Part shown: one piece after another, positions 35,268 through 43,722 of the stretch
Layout: the number at the start of each line of letters is the position of its first letter
How positions within the stretch are numbered: position 1 is the first letter of the stretch
DNA from: Candidatus Pseudobacter hemicellulosilyticus
GTDB taxonomy: Bacteria; Bacteroidota; Bacteroidia; Chitinophagales; Chitinophagaceae
Direction of reading: 5' to 3'
Length of the DNA stretch: 64,000 nucleotides
NCBI GenBank assembly: GCA_029202545.1
Contig: CP119311.1
Location: forward strand, 1,302,001-1,366,000
Notes under the pieces: generated by a model
What the model saw: only the letters and a program-made list of their open reading frames with translations
Databases searched by the model: none
Told to the model about the DNA's origin: nothing
Translations under genes and position numbers: made by a program

Positions 35268-35624
35268 ATGGATATAGAACAATTACAGGAATACTGTTTG
35301 TCCAAACCCGGTACGGAAGAAACCCTGCCCTTTGGACCGGATACCCTGGTATATAAAGTAGGTGGAAAAATGTACCTGCTCACTTCACTGGATAGTGAAC
35401 AGTTCGGTTTCAACGTGAAGTGTGATCCTGATCTGGCCGAAGAACTGCGGGAGCAATACCCCTGCGTTCAACCCGGCTATCATATGAACAAGAAACACTG
35501 GAATACCGTACAGGTGGATGGCTCCGTCAGTAATAAACTGCTGAAGGAATGGATAGACCATTCCTACGACCTGGTGGTCAAAAGCCTGCCTGTCAAACTG
35601 CGCGAAGCCTTACAAAAGAAATAA
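35268..35624 (+). CDS. MmcQ/YjbR family protein
   Basis: 118 aa. The start IEQLQEYCLSKPGTEETLPFGPDTLVYKVGGKMYLL and the middle FNVKCDPDLAEELREQYPCVQPGYHMNKKHWNTVQVDG are the two typical blocks of the YjbR fold (double-wing, CyaY-like; thought by some to bind DNA). Cytosolic. The aminotransferase gene starts 16 nt after its stop, so they probably share a transcript. Confidence 0.88.
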   Translation: MDIEQLQEYCLSKPGTEETLPFGPDTLVYKVGGKMYLLTSLDSEQFGFNVKCDPDLAEELREQYPCVQPGYHMNKKHWNTVQVDGSVSNKLLKEWIDHSYDLVVKSLPVKLREALQKK

Positions 35625-35640
35625 ACCAATACTGATCTAC

Positions 35641-36792
35641 TTGAGCCATCTTACCATAACCTCCAAATTGCCGGATGTAGGGACTACCATCTTTACCGTG
35701 ATGAGCGCCCTTGCCACCGAACACAAGGCTGTAAACCTGGGACAGGGCTTTCCTGATTTTCCCATGAATGAAAAGCTGACTGCCCTGGTGAATGAAGCCA
35801 TGCAGCAGGGTTTCAACCAATACTCCCCTATGCCCGGCTGGATGCCTCTGCGGGAGTCCATTGCAGAAAAGATCCATTTCCTCTATGGCGCCAGTGTGCA
35901 CCCGGATACGGAGATCACCATTACCCCCGGGGGTACCTATGCCATCTATACCGCCCTCACTACGGTTTTACAGCCCGGCGATGAAGTGATCATCTTTGAG
36001 CCGGGTTACGATAGCTATATCCCCAATGTGGAGATCAATGGCGCCAAAGCAGTGCTGGTCAGCCTGGATTTTCCTGATTACAGCATTAACTGGGACAAGG
36101 TCCGGGAGAAGATCACCCCCCGTACACGGATGATCATGCTGAATTCGCCGCACAACCCTACCGGGGCCGTATTGCGGGAAGCTGATATCACGGAACTGCA
36201 ATCAATAGTGAAGGATACCAATATCCTGATCCTGTCTGATGAAGTATATGAGCACCTGATCTTTGACCAGATCCCGCACCAGAGCATGCTGCGTTACCCC
36301 GACCTGGCCGCCCGCAGCTTTGTCTGTTTTTCCTTTGGCAAAGTATACCATTGCACCGGCTGGAAGCTGGGCTACTGTGTGGCTCCGCCCGCCTTCACAA
36401 AAGAGTTCAGGAAAGTACACCAGTTCAATTGCTTTTCTTGTCATACGCCCTCGCAGGTAGCGCTGGCCAGCTTCCTGCAGGACAGGGATGCCTACCTGGG
36501 GCTGAGCGCGGACATGCAGCGCAGAAGGGATTATTTCGGGGAACTGATGGCGCAGACAAGGTTCAGTCCCCTGCCCAGTTATGGCAGCTATTTTCAATGT
36601 TATCAGTACAACCGGATCTCCGAAGAGAACGATAAGGACTTTGCCATCCGCATCACAAAAGAATTCGGGATTGCTACCATTCCTGTGTCTGCATTTTACC
36701 GCTCCGGGCTGGACAATAAAGTGATCCGTTTCTGCTTCGCGAAAAAAGAAAGCACGCTGGAGCAGGCGGCAGAGCGGTTGAGAAAGATATAG
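35641..36792 (+). CDS. PLP-dependent aminotransferase, methionine aminotransferase type
   Basis: 383 aa. A TTG at 35641 is taken as start, because the first ATG (35701) would delete the conserved SKLPDVGTTIFTVMSALA. It is a class I aminotransferase fold: NLGQGFPDFP, ITPGGTYAIYTAL, NSPHNPTGAV (substrate-binding Asn), LSDEVYEHLIFD, and the PLP lysine in CFSFGKVYHCTGWKLGY. It is closest to the YbdL/MtnE-type that converts ketomethylthiobutyrate to methionine in the salvage pathway. Substrate assignment is by family resemblance. It follows the MmcQ gene by 16 nt. Confidence 0.85.
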   Translation: MSHLTITSKLPDVGTTIFTVMSALATEHKAVNLGQGFPDFPMNEKLTALVNEAMQQGFNQYSPMPGWMPLRESIAEKIHFLYGASVHPDTEITITPGGTYAIYTALTTVLQPGDEVIIFEPGYDSYIPNVEINGAKAVLVSLDFPDYSINWDKVREKITPRTRMIMLNSPHNPTGAVLREADITELQSIVKDTNILILSDEVYEHLIFDQIPHQSMLRYPDLAARSFVCFSFGKVYHCTGWKLGYCVAPPAFTKEFRKVHQFNCFSCHTPSQVALASFLQDRDAYLGLSADMQRRRDYFGELMAQTRFSPLPSYGSYFQCYQYNRISEENDKDFAIRITKEFGIATIPVSAFYRSGLDNKVIRFCFAKKESTLEQAAERLRKI

Positions 36793-36868
36793 AGAAGAAG
36801 AATTTTTTGGGACGAACCAAACTCAGCCGCTGATCAATTGTATTTTTAAAGAAACAAACCCAATAAGC

Positions 36869-37489
36869 ATGGCTCCACAAAAAAAGATCGATACCATCGT
36901 GTTTGACCTCGGTGGCGTACTGATTGACTGGAATCCCGAATACATGTACAAGACCATCTTCACTACAGATGCGGAAATGAGATGGTTCCTGGACAATATC
37001 ACTACCGGCCACTGGAATGAAGAACAGGATGGCGGTCGCTCCCTGGCGGAGGGAACCGAATGGCTGGTACAGCAGCACCCGGCCCATGAATCCAATATCC
37101 GCGCTTTCTATGATCGCTGGGTGGAAATGCTGAAAGGGCCTATCGACGGCACCGTGGAGATCCTCCGCCACCTCAAATTTGATACAGATTATAAACTGTA
37201 TGCGCTGACCAACTGGAGCGCCGAAACCTACCCCATTGCCCAGGAAAAATATGAGTTCCTGCACTGGTTTGAAGGAGTGGTAGTGTCAGGTACAGAAAAA
37301 GTGCGTAAGCCTTTCCAGCCGATCTATGAGACCCTGCTCTCCCGTTTCTCCATTGACCCGGCCACGGCCGTTTACACGGATGATAACGCGCGCAACCTGG
37401 CGCCGGCAAAAGAACTGGGCATGGAGACCATTCATTTTCAATCGCCTGAACAGTTCCGCCAGGAGTTGGCCAGACTGGGCATATTATAG
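36869..37489 (+). CDS. HAD family hydrolase (YihX-like)
   Basis: 206 aa. HAD motif I is FDLGGVLIDWNPEYMY. Here the nucleophile Asp is followed at +2 by Gly instead of the general acid Asp, as in the YihX/epoxide-hydrolase-like branch. Motif II is ALTNWS, motif III is the lysine in TEKVRKPFQPIYE, and motif IV is VYTDDNARNLAPAKELG. YihX relatives hydrolyse glucose-1-phosphate and other sugar phosphates; the substrate here is unknown. The motif GGGACGAACCAA occurs 50 nt upstream of the gene and in inverse orientation 370 nt downstream. Confidence 0.88.
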   Translation: MAPQKKIDTIVFDLGGVLIDWNPEYMYKTIFTTDAEMRWFLDNITTGHWNEEQDGGRSLAEGTEWLVQQHPAHESNIRAFYDRWVEMLKGPIDGTVEILRHLKFDTDYKLYALTNWSAETYPIAQEKYEFLHWFEGVVVSGTEKVRKPFQPIYETLLSRFSIDPATAVYTDDNARNLAPAKELGMETIHFQSPEQFRQELARLGIL

Positions 37490-37704
37490 GTTGTCAATGC
37501 AACTATATTAAGATTTCTATAACAGCCGGGGCTTCTCTTTTCCCGTCTTATTAACAGAACAACCGCCGCAACAAAAACAGCTGCGCAGCTAACGAAAGTG
37601 CAAAAGTGAAGATGGAATTGTGCAGCAGCAAGCTACCCTAAGCAGGCCTGATGGCCGATCAAAAATTTAGTTCGACGGTTGTAGTTTAATGGGTGTTGGA
37701 AGAG

Positions 37705-37735
37705 AGGAGCCTTTAGTCAGGCTCCTTTCCTATTT
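37705..37735 (+). terminator. Terminator-like hairpin in the HAD-feoB gap
   Basis: A 7-bp stem AGGAGCC (37705-37711) and GGCTCCT (37720-37726), 8-nt loop, then TTCCTATTTAT. It ends either the HAD gene's long 3' UTR or an unrecognised short transcript. Confidence 0.55.
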
Positions 37736-37864
37736 ATACTGTTCCATTTACGCCGCACGCATGCTAATGGCAGTTCAAATGGAAATGAACAGTTCGCGCC
37801 ATCAGCAACATACTACAAAAATTGCCGGAGGGTATATCAAATAAGCTCTCCATATTGGTTCGTC

Positions 37865-37895
37865 CCAAAAAATAAAAAAGGGCCTTAACGGCCCT
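37865..37895 (-). terminator. feoB intrinsic terminator
   Basis: Stem AGGGCC (37879-37884) and GGCCCT (37890-37895) with a 5-nt loop. On the minus strand it is followed by TTTTTTATTTTTT. It lies 24 nt after the feoB stop. Confidence 0.85.
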
Positions 37896-37918
37896 CTTTC
37901 TATTAATAAGCTTTCAGA

Positions 37919-40048
37919 TCAGCGGAACAGCTGGTACACCAGCAGACTCATGCCATAAGCCAGCAGGGTCATATAGACCAGCTGTATAACCGGCCATTTC
38001 CAGCTGTTGGTCTCCCGCTTCACAATGGCCAGCGTACTCATACACTGCATGGCAAATACATAGAATACCATCAGGGAAAGACCGGTAGCCAGTGTATATA
38101 CTTTGGTGCCATCAGCCCTGGTGGCGGAATTTAATTTCTGGGTCAGCGTGGTTTCATCGGCATCATCGCCACCTTCCACACTGTAGAGGGTAGCCATAGT
38201 ACCTACAAATACTTCGCGGGCGGCAAAAGAGGTGATCAGGGCAATGCCGATCTTCCAGTCGAATCCAAGGGGCTCAATGGCCGGCTCAATGCTTTTACCC
38301 AGGATACCGGCGTAGGAATTGGCCAGCAGCGCTGAATTCTTTTCCGTGGTCAGTTCAGCTTCCTGGTCAGGATGCTGGCTGATCAGGTTGGCATACTGGT
38401 CTTCCACGGACTGCATCCGGTCCTTGGGACCGTAGGTGCTGAGTACCCAGAGGATGAGGCTGATGATCATGATCACCTTACCGGCTTCCAGTACAAAGAT
38501 CTTCGCCTTACTGATCATAGTGACCACCGCATTTTTCCAGCGGGGGGCACGATAGGTAGGCAGTTCCAGGATAAAAAAGCTTTTCTCTTTTATATTAATG
38601 AACCATTTGGCTACATAAGATACCACCAGGGCCATTACCAGGCCCAGCAGGTAAAGGCCCATCATTACCAGGCCCTGCACGCTCAGGAAACCAAAGTAGA
38701 AGGTCTTGGGAATGACCAGGGCAATCAGGATAGTGTATACCGGCAGACGGGCGCTGCAGCTCATCAGGGGGGTTACCAGGATAGTGAGCAGCCTTTCCTT
38801 GCGGTTCTCAATATTCCGGGCGCTCATGATAGCGGGTACCGCGCAGGCAAAACCACTGATCATAGGCATTACGCTTTTACCGTTCAGACCCACTTTACGC
38901 ATGAGCTTATCGGTCAAAAAGCTGATCCTGGCCATATACCCCGTGTCTTCCAGCAGGGTGACCAGGCCAAACAGGATCATGATCTGAGGAATGAAGATCA
39001 CGATGCCGCCGAGACCGGCCAGCAGGCCGTTGACAAAAAGATCGCTCCACCAGGCTTCGGGAAGGATGCCACTGAAAAAGCCGGTCAGCTCGGAAAAGCC
39101 CCAGTCGATCCAGTCCATAGGCCAGGATGCCAGCCAGAACACACTCTGGAACAGGAAGAACAGCACGCCCACCAGGATCAGGTAACCCCAGGTGCGGTGC
39201 AGGAGGATATCGTCCAGCTTTTCGGTGAACAGGGATTTCTGCAGGGGGGAAGGCTCGGACACCGATTGCTTGAGAATGGTGCCAATACGCTGGTAACGCT
39301 GCAGGATCTCTTCTGCCTGTGTCTTGGTATGGTTGAACTGGCTGGTCTGCTCTATGGATTCAATCTGCTGCTGTATAGGCTGGCTCAGCGCAAAGGACTC
39401 ATGGTTGATGAGGTAGTGAATAGCCTTGTAATCGCTGAGTTCCGGCAGGAGCGCCTGGACATTACCCACAGCAGTGCTGGCCAGGGCGCTGTTATCTATG
39501 AAATCGCGGACAGGTGTTTTGTACAGCTGCTGCGCGGTTTGTTCAATGGCTTTTTTGAGCTGGGGAATACCCTTGTTCTTCCGGGGATTGATGGGAATGA
39601 TGGGCACACCCAGTTCGCGCTCCAGCTCAGGGACATCGATCTTGATCCCTTTCTGCTTGGCCAGGTCCATCATGCTCAGGCCAATCACTACGGGGACTTT
39701 AAGGTCAATGATCTGGGAGGCGAACAGCAGGTTCCTTTTCAGGTTGCTGGCATCGGCTACCAGTACCACCATTTCAGGGTTTACCTGGCTGTCCTGCTGC
39801 ATCAGCACCCGGTAGGCTACCCATTCGTCTTCCCGGCGGGGATACAGGCTATAGGTCCCGGGCAGGTCAATGATGCTGGCGGCCAAATCCGGGGCAATGG
39901 TACTGACGCCCACCTTCTTGTCTACGGTTACACCGGGGAAATTACCTACTTTCTGGTTCAGGCCGGTCAGGACGTTGAACAATGAACTTTTGCCACTGTT
40001 GGGGTTGCCGACCAATGCAATTTGTATCGTCTTCGTCTTCAAAGTCAT
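37919..40048 (-). CDS. feoB: Ferrous iron transporter FeoB
   Basis: 709 aa. An inner-membrane Fe2+ importer with an N-terminal GTPase: G1 motif GNPNSGKS at residues 14-21, G3 DLPGTYSLYP, and LSMMDLAKQKG for base recognition. The membrane part has the two gate regions, including MPMISGFACAVPAIMSARNIENRKERLLTILVTPLMSCSARLPVY, and a C-terminal helix bundle. Length is normal. A separate feoA gene, or a FeoA domain at the N-terminus, is not present here, although Bacteroidota often have one adjacent. Confidence 0.96.
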   Translation of the reverse strand: MTLKTKTIQIALVGNPNSGKSSLFNVLTGLNQKVGNFPGVTVDKKVGVSTIAPDLAASIIDLPGTYSLYPRREDEWVAYRVLMQQDSQVNPEMVVLVADASNLKRNLLFASQIIDLKVPVVIGLSMMDLAKQKGIKIDVPELERELGVPIIPINPRKNKGIPQLKKAIEQTAQQLYKTPVRDFIDNSALASTAVGNVQALLPELSDYKAIHYLINHESFALSQPIQQQIESIEQTSQFNHTKTQAEEILQRYQRIGTILKQSVSEPSPLQKSLFTEKLDDILLHRTWGYLILVGVLFFLFQSVFWLASWPMDWIDWGFSELTGFFSGILPEAWWSDLFVNGLLAGLGGIVIFIPQIMILFGLVTLLEDTGYMARISFLTDKLMRKVGLNGKSVMPMISGFACAVPAIMSARNIENRKERLLTILVTPLMSCSARLPVYTILIALVIPKTFYFGFLSVQGLVMMGLYLLGLVMALVVSYVAKWFINIKEKSFFILELPTYRAPRWKNAVVTMISKAKIFVLEAGKVIMIISLILWVLSTYGPKDRMQSVEDQYANLISQHPDQEAELTTEKNSALLANSYAGILGKSIEPAIEPLGFDWKIGIALITSFAAREVFVGTMATLYSVEGGDDADETTLTQKLNSATRADGTKVYTLATGLSLMVFYVFAMQCMSTLAIVKRETNSWKWPVIQLVYMTLLAYGMSLLVYQLFR

Positions 40049-40138
40049 GGTTCAGGTTGCTGAAAAAACAGCAAAAGTACCTAATACCCAGCGCCCGCCT
40101 TTACGAATTGAGAAAAATATAAAGAGTCCCGCCTGGTC

Positions 40139-41125
40139 CTATCCAACCACCAGGTTAGCTGGTTTCCGGCCTGCGGCAAACTGGTCAATATTTTCCAGGG
40201 TGACGGTGGCAATGGCGGTGAGGGCTTCCTCGGTGAAAAATCCCTGGTGGGAAGTGATCAGCACGTTGGGGAAGCTCATGAGCCGCAGGATGGTCTCATC
40301 GGGGATCAGCTCTTCTGACAGGTTATGGAAGAAAAGTTTCTCCTCCTGTTCGTACACGTCCAGGCCCATGGAGCCCAGGCGGCCGGTCTTCAGGGCCTCA
40401 ATGGCGGCGTTGGTATCTATGAGGGCGCCCCGGCTGGTATTGATCAGCATAGCGCCTTGTTTAATGAGCGAAAGGGTATCCGGGTTGATGAGATGGTGGG
40501 TCTGGTCGTTCAGGGGACAATGCAAAGAAATAACATCACATTGGGGCAGCAGCTGTACCAGCGGCTGGTATTCTATGCCTTTGGCTTCCAGGTCGCGGTT
40601 AGCGATCATATCAAAAGCCAGCACCCGGCAGCCGAATCCCAGCATGATCTCAGCAAAGATCTGCCCGATCTTGCCGGTACCGATGACGCCCACAGTTTTG
40701 CCGTGCAGGTCAAAGCCCACCAGCCTGGCCAGGGAGAAATTGCCTTCCCGCACCCGGTTATAGGCTTTATGGATCTTCCGGTTGAGGGTCAGCATCAGGG
40801 CCACGGCGTGTTCTGCCACGGCATAGGGTGAATAGGCGGGTACCCGGGCTACTGTTAATCCATAGCGGGTAGCGGCTTCCAGGTCCACGTTATTGTACCC
40901 GGCGCAGCGCAGGGCGATCATTTGCACCCCCATCATGGCCAATTTTTCCAGCACATCTGCATTCAGGGTGTCATTGACGAATACGCAGACGGCATTGCTG
41001 CCTTTTGCCAGTTCCACAGTTTGTTCATCCAGTGCTGCTTCAAAATAGACCAGGTCGTGCCCGGTATTATGGCGGTTGAAATAATGCCTGTCGTAGGAAT
41101 GGGTAGAAAAGAAAGCAATTTTCAT
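40139..41125 (-). CDS. D-2-hydroxyacid dehydrogenase (D-lactate dehydrogenase type)
   Basis: 328 aa from the ATG at 41125. NAD-dependent reduction of 2-keto acids such as pyruvate to D-lactate. The Rossmann motif GVIGTGKIGQIFAEIMLGFG, the catalytic arginine in NTSRGALIDT, the acidic Asp/Glu region (GLDVYEQEEKLFF), and the histidine in ITSHQGFFTEEAL are all there. The start MKIAFFSTHSYDRHYFN is typical of LdhA/DdhA-type enzymes. It is separated from feoB by 90 bp and may be independently expressed. Pairing with adhE in the same window suggests mixed fermentative capacity. Confidence 0.9.
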   Translation of the reverse strand: MKIAFFSTHSYDRHYFNRHNTGHDLVYFEAALDEQTVELAKGSNAVCVFVNDTLNADVLEKLAMMGVQMIALRCAGYNNVDLEAATRYGLTVARVPAYSPYAVAEHAVALMLTLNRKIHKAYNRVREGNFSLARLVGFDLHGKTVGVIGTGKIGQIFAEIMLGFGCRVLAFDMIANRDLEAKGIEYQPLVQLLPQCDVISLHCPLNDQTHHLINPDTLSLIKQGAMLINTSRGALIDTNAAIEALKTGRLGSMGLDVYEQEEKLFFHNLSEELIPDETILRLMSFPNVLITSHQGFFTEEALTAIATVTLENIDQFAAGRKPANLVVG

Positions 41126-41141
41126 GGGATGAAAATACATT

Positions 41142-41149
41142 TATCTTTG
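41142..41149 (+). promoter_or_regulatory. Candidate asnS promoter -7 box
   Basis: TATCTTTG matches TAnnTTTG, 49 nt before the asnS ATG. A T-rich stretch about 20 nt upstream (41119-41123) could be the -33 region. Confidence 0.45.
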
Positions 41150-41198
41150 CTGCCCGCCTGCAATATGCGGGAGAACCTTATAAAAAAATTGGTAGATC

Positions 41199-42638
41199 AT
41201 GTTCAACAAAAGAGTTAAGATCAAAGAGCTGCTGGCTACGGAAGCCACCGGCCAGGAAGTTACAGTAATGGGTTGGGTGCGGACCTTCCGCAACAATCAG
41301 TTTATAGCGCTGAATGATGGGTCTACCAATAATAATATACAGGTGGTAGTGGAGCTGGGCATGCTGGATGAAGCTACGCTCAGGCGCATTACCACCAGCG
41401 CCTCGCTGAAAGTAACCGGTGCGCTGGTGCCTTCACAGGGCAAAGGCCAGAAGGTAGAACTGAAGGCCCAAAGCCTGGAGGTCCTGGGCGATTGTGATGC
41501 GGAGCAATACCCGCTTCAGCTGAAGAACAGGCCCAGCCTGGAGTTCCTGCGCGAGAAAGCGCACCTGCGTTTCCGCACCAATACTTTTGGCGCTATCTTC
41601 CGCGTACGCCACTCGCTGGCCTATGCGGTGCATAAGTTTTACCACGAGAAAGGATTTGTATACATGCATACGCCCATCATCACTGCCAGTGATGCGGAGG
41701 GCGCCGGTGAAATGTTCCGCGTGACTACCCTTTCGCCTGATAATCCACCCAAGACAGCAGATGGCGCCGTAGATTTCAGCGAAGACTTTTTCGGTCGCAG
41801 CGCCAACCTTACGGTGAGCGGGCAGCTGGAAGGCGAACTGGCGGCAACGGCCTTCAGTGAGATCTATACTTTTGGTCCCACCTTCCGTGCAGAGAACTCC
41901 AATACCGCCCGTCACCTGGCGGAGTTCTGGATGATTGAGCCGGAGATGGCCTTCCACGACCTGGAAGACAATATGAACCTGGCCGAAGAATTTATTCGTT
42001 ACCTCATCCAGTTTGTGATGGACAATAACCGGGAAGACCTGGAATTCCTGGCTGCCCGTCTGGTGGAGGAAGAAAAATCCCTGCCCCAGGACAAACGCAG
42101 CGATATGGGCCTGATAGAAAAGCTGGAATTTGTACTCAACAATAAATTTGAAAGGGTCACTTATACAGAAGCCATCGATATCCTGCTGCAATCTCCCGCG
42201 TACAAGAAAAAGAAATTCCAGTACGAAGTGAAATGGGGTATCGATATGCAGAGCGAGCACGAGCGCTACCTGGTGGAAAAGCATTTCAAAAAACCGGTGA
42301 TCGTTACCAACTATCCCAAAGACATCAAGGCTTTCTACATGCGTCAGAACGATGATGGCAAAACAGTAGCAGCCATGGATATCCTGGCGCCCGGCATTGG
42401 TGAAATTGTGGGTGGCAGCCAGCGGGAAGAAAGGCTGGACAAACTGTTGGCCCGCATGGAAGAAATGCATATTCCTTCGGAAGAAATGTGGTGGTACCTG
42501 GATACCCGTCGCTTTGGTACAGTGCCGCATGCCGGCTTTGGCCTGGGCTTTGAGCGGATGGTATTGTTTGTAACGGGTATGACGAATATCCGGGACGTGA
42601 TTGCCTTCCCACGGACCCCGAAGAGCGCAGAGTTCTAA
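41199..42638 (+). CDS. asnS: Asparaginyl-tRNA synthetase
   Basis: 479 aa, full length. Class II synthetase charging tRNA-Asn. The N-terminal OB-fold anticodon-binding domain (VTVMGWVRTFRNNQFIALNDGST) is followed by the catalytic domain: motif 1 region FRVRHSLAYAVHKFYHEKGFVYMHTPIITASDAEGAGEMF, motif 2 FRAENSNTARHLAEFWMIEPE, motif 3 GFGLGFERMVLFV. The asparagine-specific sub-branch shows as a longer insertion between motifs 2 and 3. Monocistronic with a strong terminator. Confidence 0.96.
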   Translation: MFNKRVKIKELLATEATGQEVTVMGWVRTFRNNQFIALNDGSTNNNIQVVVELGMLDEATLRRITTSASLKVTGALVPSQGKGQKVELKAQSLEVLGDCDAEQYPLQLKNRPSLEFLREKAHLRFRTNTFGAIFRVRHSLAYAVHKFYHEKGFVYMHTPIITASDAEGAGEMFRVTTLSPDNPPKTADGAVDFSEDFFGRSANLTVSGQLEGELAATAFSEIYTFGPTFRAENSNTARHLAEFWMIEPEMAFHDLEDNMNLAEEFIRYLIQFVMDNNREDLEFLAARLVEEEKSLPQDKRSDMGLIEKLEFVLNNKFERVTYTEAIDILLQSPAYKKKKFQYEVKWGIDMQSEHERYLVEKHFKKPVIVTNYPKDIKAFYMRQNDDGKTVAAMDILAPGIGEIVGGSQREERLDKLLARMEEMHIPSEEMWWYLDTRRFGTVPHAGFGLGFERMVLFVTGMTNIRDVIAFPRTPKSAEF

Positions 42639-42721
42639 GGACGGGTTTTCCCGGAACAACAATCCGGAAAGTAACTGTAGTCAGGCATAGAAATATCAAT
42701 GCTGCAACAGCGGCCGACAAT

Positions 42722-42767
42722 AAAAAAATATCCCAAAGTGATCAAACACTTTGGGATATTTTTTTTG
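42722..42767 (+). terminator. asnS intrinsic terminator (bidirectional)
   Basis: A perfect 18-bp stem: AAAAAATATCCCAAAGTG (42723-42740), 6-nt loop, and the complement at 42747-42764, ending in a run of eight T. It is directly followed by GGACGAACCAATAG. Confidence 0.93.
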
Positions 42768-42908
42768 GACGAACCAATAGTACTTCCTGCTGTAAAGAGC
42801 AGCCTGTATTACAATAACTTTTTGCATGCACGATTAAAAATGTTTGACAGAACCTGTTAAACTGTATGGAAAAAATTAGCTCTGCCATCTCATTCAAAAC
42901 CGATTGTT

Positions 42909-43466
42909 ATGGCAGAGATGAACACCCCTACCACCAATGAACCAAAAGTTGGTGTACGCAAATCCAGGAAGCTCTCCACTAAAGTAGACCTCACCCCCAT
43001 GGTAGATCTGGGTTTCCTGCTCATCACGTTTTTTATTTTCAATACCAGACTGTCAGAGCCCATGGCCATGAAGCTCTTCCTGCCTGCTGATGCAAAGACA
43101 CCGGATAAGGAAATGCCGGTAGGTGAAAGCACCGCACTAACGTTGCTGGCTATGGGCAATGATAAAGTGTTCTACTATCACGGCAGCCTGACTGACGCAC
43201 TGAAGAAAGGAGAATATGGCGTTACCGGTTATCATGTAGCAACAGGTATCGGCCAGGTGATACGGAATAAAAAACTGGTAATGGAACAAAAGGAACGGGG
43301 CTTTTCCAAAGACATGGTGCTGATCATTAAACCGGGTAATGATGCCAGTTACCAGAATGTGGTGGACCTGCTGGATGAAACAAGTATTAACCAGGTAAAA
43401 CGGTATTCACTGACAGATATATCGGACTTTGAACTGCAATCTGCGCTTGCACATGTTTCCAACTAA
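42909..43466 (+). CDS. ExbD/TolR-like biopolymer transport protein
   Basis: 185 aa. ExbD is the inner-membrane partner of ExbB-TonB that uses proton flow to energise outer-membrane transport. The short cytoplasmic N-terminus with KVDLTPMVDLGFLLITFFIF gives the single membrane helix; its aspartate D34 is the position of the proton-carrying residue of the family. The periplasmic part differs from classical ExbD (long insert with KVFYYHGSLTDALKKGEYG), as seen in several Bacteroidota paralogues. It is an orphan: no exbB or tonB next to it. Confidence 0.85.
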   Translation: MAEMNTPTTNEPKVGVRKSRKLSTKVDLTPMVDLGFLLITFFIFNTRLSEPMAMKLFLPADAKTPDKEMPVGESTALTLLAMGNDKVFYYHGSLTDALKKGEYGVTGYHVATGIGQVIRNKKLVMEQKERGFSKDMVLIIKPGNDASYQNVVDLLDETSINQVKRYSLTDISDFELQSALAHVSN

Positions 43467-43508
43467 AAACAACCCTTAATCCTTTAAGTGTAGCTATGAC
43501 TCTCCGAT

Positions 43509-43547
43509 CCCCGTCACTCACTAACTGTGAGCGGCGGGGTTTTTTGT
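43509..43547 (+). terminator. exbD-like gene terminator
   Basis: Stem CCCCG (43509-43513) and CGGGG (43535-43539) enclosing an inner stem CTCAC/GTGAG, followed by seven T residues. Confidence 0.85.
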
Positions 43548-43722
43548 TGTCTCAGGAGATGGCCATCCTGGTACAGGCTGTCGCCAGGGATCATGCCATC
43601 TGATAGCCGGAACGGCGCGGCAGCAGGGCCTGAGCAGGTCAGCGGCCGGCCTTGCCCTGTTTCCTTTTAACCGCTGAAATGTCGTAAATTGATGGACGCA
43701 TTCACCATTAAAACTTATTGTT

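Larger units (their letters stand above)
37490..37918. other. Intergenic region between HAD gene and feoB with two terminators
   Basis: 429 bp, no protein gene. A plus-strand terminator-like hairpin lies at 37705-37726, 215 nt after the HAD stop. A bidirectional hairpin at 37879-37895 serves feoB. The motif TTGGTTCGTCCC sits between them at 37856-37867. Confidence 0.6.

Noticed and set aside
35701..36792. ATG at 35701 as start of the aminotransferase
   Set aside because: Would remove conserved N-terminal residues (SKLPDVGTTIF); TTG at 35641 preferred.
38372..39985. Long open frame on the plus strand opposite feoB (537 codons)
   Set aside because: Fully antisense to feoB, His/Gln-rich composition without any domain; it is explained by codon bias of feoB on the other strand.
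41433..42662. Long open frame opposite asnS (409 codons, minus strand)
   Set aside because: Complete overlap with a strongly recognisable synthetase gene and no domain of its own.
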